A stretch of DNA of 64,000 bases from Tyto alba (Eukaryota; Chordata; Aves; Strigiformes; Tytonidae), in the NCBI RefSeq assembly GCF_018691265.1, contig NW_024881313.1, positions 4,270,501 to 4,334,500 on the forward strand, given 5' to 3'. Position 1 is the stretch's first letter; each line of letters begins with the position of its first letter. The notes below the pieces were generated by a model. It saw nothing but the letters and a program-made list of their open reading frames with translations, was not told the origin of the DNA and did not search any database. Positions 38,690 through 49,908 of this stretch are shown here, piece by piece. Position numbers and translations under genes: made by a program.

Positions 38690-40795
38690 GCTACGAGAGG
38701 ACTTGAGGAGAACAGACTTTGGCATCTTCAGGGATCTGCTTGGTTAGAGTAGCATGGGATAAAGCCCTGGAGGGAAGAGGGGCCCGGGAAAGCTGGTTAA
38801 TGTTCAGGGATCACCTCCTCCAAGCTCAGGAGCAATGCATCCCAACAAAGCAGAAATCAGGCAAAAATGTCAGGAGTCCTGCATGGATGAACAAGGAGCT
38901 CCTGGACAAGCTCAAACATAAAAAGGAAGCTTAGAGAGGGTGGAAACAAGGACAGGTAGCCTGGGAGGAATACAGAGTATTTGTCTGAGCAGCCAGGGAT
39001 TAGGTTTAGGTAGTCCAAAGCCCTGATAGAATTAACTCTGGCCAAGGAGGGCAACAAGAGAAGCTTTATAGGTACATCGGTGATAAAGGGAAGAGTAGGG
39101 AGAATGTGGGATCTCTCTGGAAGGAAATGAGAGACCTGGTTACCCAGGCTATGGAGAAGGCTGAGGTACTCAGTGACTTTTTTGCCTCAGTCTTCACCAG
39201 CAAGTGCCCCAGCAACACTGTCCAAGACACAGAAGGAAGAGGTGGGACTGGGAGAATTAGGAACCGCCCGCTGTAGAAGATCAGGTTTGAGACCATCCAA
39301 GGAACCTCAAGGTGCACATGTCCATGGAACCTAATGAGATGTATCCGCAAGTCCTGAGGGAACTGGCAGATGAAGTGGCTGAACCACTACCCATCACATT
39401 TGAGAAGTCGTGGCAGTCTGGTGAAGTTCCCACTGACTGGAAAAGGGGAAACGTAACCCCCATTTTTAAAAAAGGGAAAAAGGAGAATCTGGGGAACCAC
39501 AGGCCGGTCAGTGTCACCTCTGTGCCTGACCAGATCATGGAGCAGATTCTCCTAGAAACTATGCTAGGGCACGTGGAAAATAAGGAGGTGGTTGGTCACA
39601 GCCAACATGGTTTCACTAAGGGCAAATCGTGCCTGACAGATTTGATGGCCTTCTACGACAGCGTTGGTGGATAAGGGAAGAGCAACTGACATCATCTACC
39701 TGGACTTGTGCACAGCATTTGACACTGTTCTGCATGACATCCTTGTCTCTAAATTGGAGAGGCATGGATTTGACAGATGAACCTCTTGGTGGATAAGGAA
39801 TTGGCTGGATGGTCACACTAAGAGAGTTGCGGTCAACAGCTCAACGTCCAGGTGGAGAGCAGTGACAAGTGGCGTTCCTCAGGGGTTGGTATTGGGACTG
39901 GCACCGTTCAACATCTTTGTTGGTGACATGGTCAGTGGGATCGAGTGCACCCTCAGCAAGTTTGCCAACACCACCAAGCTGTGTGGTGCGGTCAACACGC
40001 GGGAAGGCAGGGGTGGCATCTAGAGGGACCTGGGCAGGCTTGAGAGGTGGGCCCGTGCAAATCTCATGGAGTTCAACAAGGCCAAGTGCAAGATCCTGCA
40101 CATGGGTCAAGGCAATCCCAAGCACAAATACAGGCTGGGTGATGAGTGGGTTGGGAGCAGCCCTGAGGAGAAGGACTTAGGGGTATTGGTGGATGGAAAA
40201 CTGACTATGAGCCAGCAATGTGCGCTCGCAGCCCAGAAAGCCAGCTGTGTCCTGAGAAGTGTGGCCAGCAGGTCTCTTGTGAGACCGCACCTGGAGTGCT
40301 GTGTCTGGCTCTGGGACCCCCAGTGTAAGAAGGACATGGACCTGCTTGAGTGGGTCCAGGGGAGGCCACAGAGATGATAAGGGGGCTGGAGCACTTCCCT
40401 GTGAGGCCAGGCTGAGAGAGTTGGGGTTGTTCAGCCTGGAGAAGAGAAGGCTCGGGACACTTTATGGCGACCTTCCAGTACTTAAAGGGGGCTACAGGAA
40501 AGGTGGGGAGGGACTCTGGATCAGGGACTGTAATGATAGGATGAGGGGTAATGGTTTTAGACTGAAGGAGAGTAGATTTAGACTAGGTATTAGGAAGAAA
40601 TTGTTCCCTGTGCAGGGGGTGAGGCGCTGGCCCAGGGTGCCCAGAGCAGCTGTGGGTGCCCCCTCCCTGGAAGGGTTCAAGGCCAGGTTGGACGGGGCTG
40701 GGAGCCCCCTGGGCTGGGGGAAGGGGGCCCTGCCCGGGGCAGGGGGGTGGGACTAGATGATCATTAAGGTCACTTCTGACCCAAACCATTCTATA
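38690..40795 (+). mobile_element. CR1 LINE, about 2.1 kb, 5'-truncated, 3' end present (plus strand)
   Basis: The longest mobile element in the window. It lacks the 5' UTR, ORF1 and the endonuclease part of ORF2, keeps the reverse transcriptase region and the C-terminal part of ORF2, and ends with ACCATTCTATAAG after GATGATCATTAAGGTCAC. CR1-specific peptides in order include ESWLMFRDHLLQAQE (near 38790), [17 protein letters not shown] (near 39400), [14 protein letters not shown] (near 39605), and RELGLFSLEKRRL (near 40420). The same 3' subfamily block (GGGCTGGGGGAAGGGGGCCC) occurs in the copies at 18160 and 31580. The left boundary is approximate. Confidence 0.95.
38700..40756 (+). pseudogene. 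Inactive CR1 ORF2 (reverse transcriptase), multiply broken
   Basis: The remnant of the CR1 ORF2 polyprotein is readable in at least four frame segments: 38719-38931, 39312-39671, 39667-40374 and about 40380-40753. The reverse transcriptase fold is recognisable by SGVPQG (39868-39885). The catalytic FADD motif is replaced by Phe-Ala-Asn-Thr at 39961-39972, removing both metal-binding aspartates. In-frame stops occur at 39778 (TGA, where a Trp codon is expected) and 40021 (TAG), and a small deletion near 40255 removes residues between SVASRS and LVRPHLE. The endonuclease domain is missing through 5' truncation. It cannot encode an active enzyme. Confidence 0.92.
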
Positions 40796-40824
40796 AGAGT
40801 TAAAAATCGTGGGGTTTCTCTCTC

Positions 40825-40845
40825 TTTTTTTTTTTTTTTTTTTTT
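40825..40845 (+). repeat. Poly-T run (21 T)
   Basis: T homopolymer about 30 bases after the end of the long CR1. Confidence 0.95.
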
Positions 40846-42072
40846 AATAAATTTTGTTTTACCTAGTTTCAAAATATGATTCGTTGCTACTGTTTTGATA
40901 ATGATGAAGCATCGTGATAGGTTTGTGATATTTTGAAAGATGCAAGCTTATTTGAATTGCCATACTATGTCTTTACCCCTTTCCCCCATGTCCCCCTCCC
41001 CATTTTCCGTGACTTCACTGGGATACTTTTTTTCCATAATTTTGCCCTTAAATATTGTCAAAGTAAGTGCTCAGCTGCAGTGGGTCTGGCAGTTACATAC
41101 AAACCAGTAAGGGACCTATTATTGTAACAAGTAGATCCAGCCCCTGAAGTTACACTTGCAACTAGAAAAAAAATCCCAGTTTTCAGCTGGAGTATTGAAT
41201 GCAGTGAAAAGCCTTTCCTTTTTCACCAGCTTAAGCTGCAGCCTGATCACAGTGGATTCCAAGTTCATCTCTATGCAGTACTTAATTTTTAACCTGTAGA
41301 GCACAGAGTGCCCTGTTCTTTTAGCTTAGGACATGAAGGTCAGGTAGGTCATTTCAGAAAATGTGCCCTGTCCAGAGAAGAGAACCTCTGCAGGTAGTTA
41401 AGGTGCTTAAAAGCAGGTGAAGAATCCGTGCTGTGTCCCCTCAACTTGTGTGTTTGCTCTTTAGGGCAGTGTGTGAGAATAAAGATTCCCATCTTCCTCT
41501 GATACAGTGTGGAAAAAGTGTCTTAGATAAAATTGTACCGTGTTCTCACTTGAAAGTGCTCTCTGTATACTTCTGATTACTCCTTGAACAGCTTCATTTC
41601 CACAAGCAAAACTTCCATTTTACAGAGGTGGAGGGGACTACCCTGCAATAGGCAGCTATAGAGACTTTGGGGTTGAAATACTGTACATCTGTGTTTTGGA
41701 CCATTTGGTGTGAACAAGTGCAGTTTCAAAATCTAATGGAATCAGGAAGTGAAGACTATTGCGTGATAATGTAGCCAAGCAGAGTTTTAATCCATCCTTC
41801 TTTGGTATCAAAACTGCCAGCGCCATGGAGGAAATCACTTCTATGCAGCAAGTCCTCTGGGCACTCTCAGGACCTTCTCAAGCAGGGCAGAGGCTGGTGC
41901 CTCTGTGATTTCATGGCTCTTGCTACCCCAGGTAGCAAGGTCAGTGTTTGCTTGGCCATGTCCACATTGCAGTGCCACCTCCGATGGCACGTGTAACTGT
42001 AGTGACACCTGGCTAGCTCTCATATTCATGCAGTGGTTGTAAGATGTTAGGGGTCAGTGATGCACGCAATGC

Positions 42073-42093
42073 TTTTTTTTTTTTTTTTTTTTT
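42073..42093 (+). repeat. Poly-T run (21 T)
   Basis: Uninterrupted T homopolymer. Confidence 0.95.
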
Positions 42094-42479
42094 AAATATA
42101 TCATTTTCTGTATTTTTGCTCTCATTTCACTGCACTTTATCTTTTTTAGCAAAGTTACAGCAACTTTGAGGACAGAGAGGGAAAGACCCTTGGTGGTAAA
42201 GCTTTACATTACAACCATATGGCTATTTATGAATTACTACTTCCATGAGTTGCAGGCTGATGTACTTTAACAAAGAGTGAGAAACATCTTACCTGCTGTG
42301 GGTTCGGTTTGGGTTTTTGGGTTTTGATTATTCTGTTTATAAACTTTAGAAGACTGCTTCCAAATTTTTAAAGAACTTAATGAAAAAGAAGAAAAAAGTG
42401 AAAAACTTCCCCAAATACCTTAACAGTAACTGAATAGAGTAAAAGATGGGATAGGAAAATGCTGATGCCACGGAACAGA

Positions 42480-42700
42480 TAGTGCTGAAGGTCCAACTGT
42501 TCGCTAGTCTTTCTGACAGTCATCCTCTGAGCAATGGAAAATAATCTGTCAATTTTCAGCGTTTATATTTCAAGCTGCAGTTAGTCACTGATATTTATTC
42601 TAATTAAATTCCTGCTCTAATAGTTGTGGGTATCATAGCATCAGTTTTATTTGCTTAACAGTTTTAAGAACACTGCTTGCAACTCCTGTTTTTGAGATTA
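42480..42700. promoter_or_regulatory. Candidate conserved non-coding element (weak)
   Basis: A repeat-free, AT-rich segment with clustered motifs of the kind seen in developmental enhancers: CTGACAG near 42518 and CTGTCA near 42547 (TALE homeodomain type, opposite orientations) and TCTAATTAAATT near 42598 (homeodomain core). No coding frame spans it. The call rests on texture and motif density only. Confidence 0.2.
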
Positions 42701-43859
42701 TTATTCTTCATGTGTGATGTTGTACTGTCTTCATGTGTAGTTTATAGCCGCAGTTTTACAGGAGAGAAGAAAAGGAATTATGGTGCAGGGCTGCTTTCCC
42801 ACATTTACTCTCTGGGGAGGATGCAGAAAAATCTCTTCCTGCACTTTTTAGAATAATGTGTTTTGGTGAAATATGACTGTCTCTTCAATCATTGCCTTCC
42901 TCTCCGGGCTATAACTCTGCTTAGCCTGGGTTGGTGGCCCCTACCAATAAGCTGCATGTTGCACCTTGTTGCTCAGAAGGGGAACTTTTTGCACAGTCCT
43001 GCAAAGTGGCATCTTAAAAACATGCGTTTTAGTGCATTAGTGTTAAAATGTGTGCACTCTGTCACATAAATGATGGATTCTTTTATTTTACTTATTTTTG
43101 TTTTTTTGTCAGTGACCCACCAAAGTTAACAGCATTTTTTACATTTCATTAATAAGAAAAAAGGATCACTTTCTAAATTTTTTTTAATCTTCCACTATTG
43201 AACTGTCTGGATGTCCACAGTTATAAAATACAAATACAGTAACTGCAATTCATTTGACATTATTAGCAGTTTGTCTGTTTTATAAATATTCTGTCATGTT
43301 TTTGCTGTCTGGAATTCTGAAGAAACACTGAAATAATGCAGTTGAAAAGAACTATTATAAGAGGAAGAAACATTATTTGAAAATAGTGTAACATCTTTCA
43401 CTGAAGTGGAAGAGGCATTTAATGGAAGTACTTGTGGCAGTAATTGAAAGACATGTTTCATGTTTCACTAGAGGCAAGTAAAATGCACCCAGCTTAGGAA
43501 AGGAGTACATTTTTGTTCAGTGTAGGAAGAGAACCAATATTAAGAGATAACCTAATAATTTCAATTTAGCTTGAGCAGTTTCATTATTCCAGAAACCTTA
43601 AATAACCGTGCCTGCCACTGCTTGCAGCTTCAAGTGCATATAATTTGTGATTTGAGAATCTTCGGGAGTAACTAAATTTAGAAACACTATTCTTTCTATT
43701 TAAACGCTTGTTCAATGTAATAAGCTTAGCCTTCTAGCTTAACGTTGGAAAAAAATACATGATCTTCCCATGTAGGTACAGAAAACTTGAGATACACAGG
43801 AAAGAAGTTATTAGGATATTATTTTTTTTTTTTTAATATGTCGTTGCTTTGGATGCTTA

Positions 43860-44335
43860 TAGAATCATTTAGGTTGGAAAAGACCCTTAAGATCATCAGG
43901 TCCAACCATAAACCTAGCACTGCCAGCTCTACCTCTAACCATGTCCCTAAGTATCACATTTACATGACTTTTTGAATACCTCAACCGCTTCCCTGCGCAG
44001 CCAGTTCCAGTGTTTGACAGCACTTTCAGTGAAGAAATTCTTCCCAATATCCAATCTAGACCTCCTTGGCACAACTTGAGGCCATTTCTTCTTGTCCTAT
44101 CACTTGTTACTTGGGAGAAGAGGCGGACACCCACCTCACTACAACCTCCTTTCAGGTAATTGTAGAGAGCAATAAGGTCTTCCCTCGACCTCCTTTTCTA
44201 CACACTAAACCCCCCCAGTTCCCTCAGCTGCTCCTCTCAGGACTTGTGCTCCAGACCCTTCACCAGCATCGTTGTTCTTCTCTGGACACGCTCCAGCACT
44301 TCAGTGTCTTCCTTGTAGTGAGTGGCCCAAAATGT
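43860..44335 (-). mobile_element. CR1 LINE 3' fragment, second subfamily (minus strand)
   Basis: The plus strand starts with the inverted CR1 end AGAATCATTTAGGTTGG and continues with AGACCCTTAAGATCATC, later with CTTGTTACTTGGGAGAAGAG and CTTCTCTGGACACGCTCCAG. These are hallmarks of a CR1 subfamily distinct from the copies at 18160, 31580 and 38690. Small deletions are visible, for example near 43980. The copy is 5'-truncated; similarity ends around 44335. Confidence 0.88.
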
Positions 44336-45598
44336 TCCTGACATTCCCTGTTTGTGGAGGGGGCGGAGGGGGTTCCCGGTAGCAATCCCAAGCCAAAGCT
44401 TCACCTGGCTGGATGTGTTGTCGTGAACATTTGGCCTGACTTCATCTTGCCTGCGGGATCTGGGGACCCTACAGCTCTGCGTCCTTGTGCTAGCAGCAAT
44501 GCTGCCCTTGACTTTAAGGACTGAAGCACCAGCTCTGGCTGCTCTGAGTTTTGCCGTGGAGGTGCTCAGCGTAGCGCAGGCAGCCTTGTCTGCAGCGGGG
44601 CTGAGCTGGTGCCTCTTTCCCGGGGAGCCGGAGGTGCTTCCACGGGGGAAATGGACACCCGGGGCTGCTGAGCCATGTCTGGGTTTTTACCCTAAGACGT
44701 GGTGTGTGCCTGTGGAGTAAAAAGGTAAAAGCAAACCAGACTGAGATAGCTCCTGTGTGTGGGTGGGGGGAAGTGTACTGCATGCGGACTGCTTAATTAA
44801 GTCTTTCCAAACTACTCCGAAGGGGCTTCAGGAGAAGGACCTTCGGTGATGTTTTTTATTTGGAGCTAAGTGAAATTTATTATTGTCCCTTCATGTTATT
44901 TCAAAAACATCTCTTGTTGTTGTAAGAGTATCCTATTGAAAGCTTACATCTGTCTGTAATGCTCCTTTAAATTTTTTTTTTTTGAGGGGGTCCAAAAAAC
45001 TACAACATGACTGGCATTGAAATAAAGCACTCCTAAATTTATGTAGTTAAGGTTATGGGTGTCTGTCAAGCTTTTAGCTGGGAAGAAGGGGATTGTGTTC
45101 TTTCTAGATTCCAAAGACTAAAGGAAATATGGGACCTGGAATTTTGTGAACAGGTGGAAATATTATTCTGACCTTCCCTTGTTGTATATTTTTATATTCC
45201 GGGATAATTTGCCGGATGCTTCTTTTTCAGGAAGCAGTGGTGTTGCAGGTTTTTATTTCCTTGTGGAATTTTGTTCAAGTGCCGCCTCATGCAATTTAGG
45301 GCTTTTTTTTTTCCCCACAGTTACACTCATTACATTAAATATGTGCGTGCGTGATTACACAGGGGCTACCGAGTTTTCCAACACGGGGTTGGGGGGTGGG
45401 TTCTTGACACCCGTGTTGAACTCCCCTCTTGCCCGGGAGCCGCGGTGGTGAGAGCCCCGAGAGGTTCCACTTCTGCCCGAGCAGCACCAGAGGGCACTGC
45501 AAGGCAGCGGATGGCCGATACCACCCGAGGTTTCCAACTTTTGTGAAGCTTCAAACCCAGACTTTGTAATTAATTCATTCATCAAATTTAATTTCTTT

Positions 45599-45601
<3 letters not shown>
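44336..45601. other. Non-coding stretch with two CpG-richer patches
   Basis: Sequence at about 44350-44710 and 45360-45540 is clearly richer in G+C and CpG than its surroundings, with CCCGGG-type words. Short frames on both strands (44487-44720 plus; 44514-44783 minus) owe their length to this composition and have no recognisable domain. The patches are far weaker than the islands at 1-400 and 32.2-32.5 kb. A minor promoter, an old G+C-rich repeat or an exon of unknown type could explain them. Confidence 0.4.

Positions 45602-45629
<28 letters not shown>
45602..45629 (+). repeat. (CA)n microsatellite, about 14 units
   Basis: Uninterrupted AC dinucleotide array followed by a short C run, likely polymorphic in length. 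Confidence 0.97.
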
Positions 45630-46730
45630 CCCCAACCTCTGTTTGCAGTCCAGTTTTATTTATCCCCTCAAAATCTTATCCTGAGGCTACTGACAAAAAA
45701 AGGACTGGTAGGAAAAGGCAGACTATGCAGTTACAGCAATACAATCTTGAAAGTCTTAAATAACTGCCTCCAGTTTTATTTATGAACAGAGCAAATGTAT
45801 GTTGTGTTTGTAATCTTGCTTTCTCTAAACATTTGAGAATCTTTGTGACTGAAAACCATGTTCCTTCCTGTAATGTTTAAGACAACGTGACTGAATTGGA
45901 GAATTAGTGAAGTAATTGAGGAAACCATCTGGAAACGGATACTTTTTTTTAAGTTATTTTAACTAGATTTATTTTCATGAAATTTTCTGACCAAGTCTGA
46001 CTAAGCAATTGAGTTTTAAAATGTGCAGAGTTTTGGGGGGAGAGTTTTAGGAGTCACTTGTTTTGTCAAACTGATTATCTGAAAACTAAATATAATTGTT
46101 TTAGATTGGATCCTATTTAAAAGTGGCTATGTTTTTGCAGATTTTGATCATTGTTCCTATTTTACTTGTGTAATCAATATTAGATGATCTGTTTCTTGAA
46201 CCTCTTGATTCAGTTAAGCACACTTAGAATTAGACTGGCAACAATTTTAGAGTGAAGAAATTCTGAGATATTACAGACGCTAAGAATTTGTTCCTGTTGA
46301 TACTCGTGAAAACAAGAGCTTTGGCATTTTTTAGTGAGCTTTGGTTTAATATCCTGCTGTCCTTCTCGCTACATTTTATGATGATGTTTGGCTCTGTGTG
46401 TGTGGTACTTCACTAATCCCTTGAAAAGCGAGGCAGTTTTAGCAAAGCATGTGATTCAGAACAGTGTTCTGCGTATTTAAATATGTGCTTACATGCTGCC
46501 CTCCTCAGGGCACTGCTTGCTTGTGGGAAAGTAAGGCAGATCATTTTCCATGAGCTCCCTGTATGTCTGTACCTGTGTGCTGCACTACTGTTTCATTTTG
46601 CCTGCAAAGTAATGCCTTCAAAAAAGTAAATGCATGCTGTGTTTAATTTCAGATTATAGAGTCATAGGAGTTAGCGATGGCCTTTTAATTGGCACATAGA
46701 ATTACACTTTTGTTCTGTTTTCAGAAATGC

Positions 46731-46752
46731 TTTTTTTTTTTTTTTTTTTTTT
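46731..46752 (+). repeat. Poly-T run (22 T)
   Basis: Uninterrupted T homopolymer. Confidence 0.95.
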
Positions 46753-47556
46753 GCCTAGACTCAAATCTGTGCAAAAGCCACAGAAGGAACAGAGGTTGCA
46801 GTTGAGTTGTGACTAAATCCTGCCCATTTCAGTGATGCCTTCCCGTTAATGCTGTTGGACCTTCATAGATTTCCTAGGTGACATTTCTGACAGAGGCTTA
46901 AAAAGAGTTGAGAATACAAATCTGTTTATCAAAGAGGGGCAGAGCCTGTTATGTTGAACTTGGGGCATCGTGAAGGAGAAAAAGTTTCTCTACAGTCACC
47001 TATCCACTGGTGCCATGTGTCCTCAGCACAGCTGTGTTGTTTTGAGCTTTCCTGCAGAAGTGGCTGTAGTCAGACCTATCTGTGTTGTGCTGCATTTTTT
47101 CACAGGCTTCCTTAAGGATGCCTTTCTGGGCAATAGGAATGGGGCAGGATGATCCTGCGGGAGAACATTCTCCCAGTCACCTGGGAATTGTGGCTCAAGG
47201 CCTTCCTGAGCCACAGTGGCATCTCTTTATGGTTTACAAGTAGATAATGAAAATTAATGAATGCTGCTCTGAGCACCTGAAAAGAATCCGTGTTTCTGAT
47301 TTCCATCTCCCAGAAGAAAAGCCTCATGTGAGAGAATGACTTCATAATGCAGTGGAAAAGCTCAGGGCCATGCAAGGCCGTGCGACTCATCTGTGGGGAG
47401 CAGGGTAGCTCTTCTGTCCCCAAGCTCCTCAAGTCCCTGGTGGTAGGTTGGCTTTCTGAGGAAATTCTAGGGGAGAATTAGCATTGGAGTTTTTCTGATG
47501 CTTCTGGCCACTGACTGCCTGATGCTCTCCATGCTGAGCTTCAGGCTGTGGTTCAG

Positions 47557-47624
47557 GCGTATTCACACATGAAAACATGCGTATGAGAGCAAGAAGGCGT
47601 GTGTAAATGTGCGTGTGAATACGC
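47557..47624. repeat. 68-nt inverted repeat with perfect 12-bp outer stem
   Basis: GCGTATTCACAC at 47557-47568 is exactly matched by its reverse complement GTGTGAATACGC at 47613-47624. The 44-base interior allows some further imperfect pairing of CATGCG- and GTGTG-type segments. The size resembles a small hairpin RNA precursor, but continuous pairing beyond 12 bp is poor and nothing shows that it is transcribed. Confidence 0.7.
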
Positions 47625-48117
47625 ACAGAAGACTTGCAGGCTGATTGCAGTGGTATCAGTTCAGAAAGCCTTCCTCCTGTGACCTGCACCACAGGCATCG
47701 ACAGCACTTTGCACATGCTACTTACACTTCAATAAAAACACAGCTTTTAAAATTAGTGTAAATGGTGTTAAGTCAAATTGATTTTTTTTAAAAAAAAACC
47801 CACACGTTTTCAGGTAATTAAAAAAATGAACATGTTAAGGAAAACACATTCACAACAGACTGGACTTTCAGAGGAATAGAGGGAGGGAGGATGAGATGGC
47901 TGCATTTCAGTTCTTATTCTGTTTTTATATATACATAAAAACTTCGAAAACCAACCCAGATTTTCTGTTTTCAGTCAAGTTTCACTCAAACCTGGCTACC
48001 CCTGTGACTGAATTGAAAACTCTTTCTGCAAACTTACATAATTTCTTAGTTTTCCTATTGTATAGCTCTGACAGATTGAAAAAGACATTGGGTCCAGTGA
48101 GCTGAGTGTGTATAAGT

Positions 48118-48132
48118 AAAAAAAAAAAAAAA
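48118..48132 (+). repeat. Poly-A run (15 A)
   Basis: Uninterrupted A homopolymer. Confidence 0.95.
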
Positions 48133-48229
48133 TTCTATGTGGGTTATCGGTCAGTAATAGTCAGACCATGGAACAGCTGAAAACATGGAAACAATTTCCT
48201 CCCTAATTTGGGCAGATTGGAATGCATCC

Positions 48230-48390
48230 CCAAAATCCAAACGGAAATAATAAAATTTAAAAACTTTTTATTAGTACCTAACCCAGCTGCACCTGGCCGG
48301 CCTAATTGCCTTCAACCTGGTCATTACTCAAAGGCATGAAGTTTAGCCACCAACAGCACTTATTAATGTATAATAGGAATTTACTTGTAA
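48230..48390. promoter_or_regulatory. Candidate conserved non-coding element (weak)
   Basis: Repeat-free sequence with compact motif content: CAGCTGCACCTGG near 48285 holds two overlapping E-box-like words, GGCCGGCCTAATTG near 48295 holds a homeodomain core, and TTATTAATG follows near 48360. It is flanked by ordinary AT-rich DNA. The call is based on appearance; no conservation data are available. Confidence 0.2.
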
Positions 48391-49219
48391 AACAGAATTA
48401 TTGGAACGGTGTGATATCATAAAGACTGAGGTGCTGACATTTTAGATTGTTTTATATAGGGATGTTGAGTTATAATTTAAGAGTTGTATATTCTTTGGGT
48501 GATTAATCATTCTTATGTATAATTCTAAATGTCTGGTGGATGTACGTAGAATTAATGTTTGTAATGACCAGCTCATGAAGCATACTTACGTGAATAAGGT
48601 CACATTTGGTTTCTGGACAGTCTATTTTTCTCGCATTTTGCAAAAGGTTGGTACAAAACCTAGGAATGCTGAGGCAGCAGATTAATGAAATGTTTCAGCA
48701 AGACAGCCCCTCACTGATTTCTGTAAAGATGTCAAAGCCTAAGCCCATAAAAGTGCCTGCAAATTCTCCCCTTCGTATCGATGGTGTGAGAAACTGAATA
48801 CATTAATTCTGTTGGACCTCAAACTTAGAATCTGTCAATATGATTCCAGTGATTGATGGTTACAGACTTTTACCTACCTCATAAATATAATGTGCCTTGA
48901 TTACAGAGGCACTGCTAGTGCTGCTATAGTTAGTTATGTCAGCACTTCCATTGTAAACCCTGTTTCTTTAGGGGTTTATAACTCCATCATAAAAATTCAC
49001 TCTGGGATGAAATTTATACAGTAGGCTTCTAGACTGTAAGCAAGTCATTTAAAATACAGATATACTGAAAAAAAAAATTAGTTGAACAAAGGCAAAACCC
49101 ACAGACTTGCAGATTTTTTCATCTGTACATGGTATTTCTATAGCTGAGAAATGACTCTTTGGTTTTGAGATGAAAAGTTGCTACCTTTTGCTCCCTAGTG
49201 GAAGTTAGGCTCTGTGTGG

Positions 49220-49237
49220 GTGTCTATATATAGACAC
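49220..49237. repeat. Perfect 18-bp palindrome
   Basis: GTGTCTATATATAGACAC reads the same on both strands. It sits in a TA/CA-rich stretch that continues to about 49256, so it may have arisen from dinucleotide slippage. Confidence 0.85.
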
Positions 49238-49874
49238 ATACATACATGTATATACTTCTGTCATAAATATTTCTGAAACATGGTATGCATGCAATAACTT
49301 TTAAAGAAAATTTTTGTAGTGTTAATACCTTGAAGTTTTTATCCACAACATAAACCAACACTAAACACCAATTTATAGATAAAATATAATTGCTGCAACA
49401 GAGTGTGAAGGTCAGGGGGAAAAGCATTAAAAACATATTCAGCTAAATACAGGGATTTGGGTGTGATCCTCACCTGGGCTAAGTTAACTTCAGTGAACGT
49501 ATATAGGCTTCTACTAGCAAAATATCACTGACCCCATGTGTGATCTTTTTTTAAAGGTATGATTTTTTGAAAGCTTATTTTAAACAGGCTCTAATGTGTT
49601 ATCTTAAAAATGCAATGTTAAAAAAATACTTTATGATTGTCTACTAGAGGTTTTACTTTAGAAATGCTTTGTGTGTCTTTTGCCTAATGCAGTAGAACAG
49701 CCCTAGAGAGGTTTCTCTGCTGTTGGTGGTAAACAGCACTGTAAGATGTGAATTTTCTTAAATTACTGTAGAGTTTTGAATGCTTTTAATTGGTTTTAGT
49801 CATTAATTCAGTATTATTTTTTTGTGTGTGTTTTGGGTTTTTTTTAAAATACCCGTTTGTAGGTTGTTTGGGTG

Positions 49875-49908
49875 TTTTTTTTTTTTTTGTGTTTTTTTTT
49901 TTTTTTTT
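49875..49908 (+). repeat. Interrupted poly-T tract
   Basis: Fourteen T, then GTG, then seventeen T, preceded by G/T-rich sequence from about 49820. Confidence 0.93.

Larger units (their letters stand above)
40846..43859. other. Non-coding stretch, no gene recognised
   Basis: AT-rich single-copy DNA. It contains a T run at 42073-42093 and a candidate conserved segment at 42480-42700. Short frames such as 42863-43069 are not gene-like. Confidence 0.55.
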
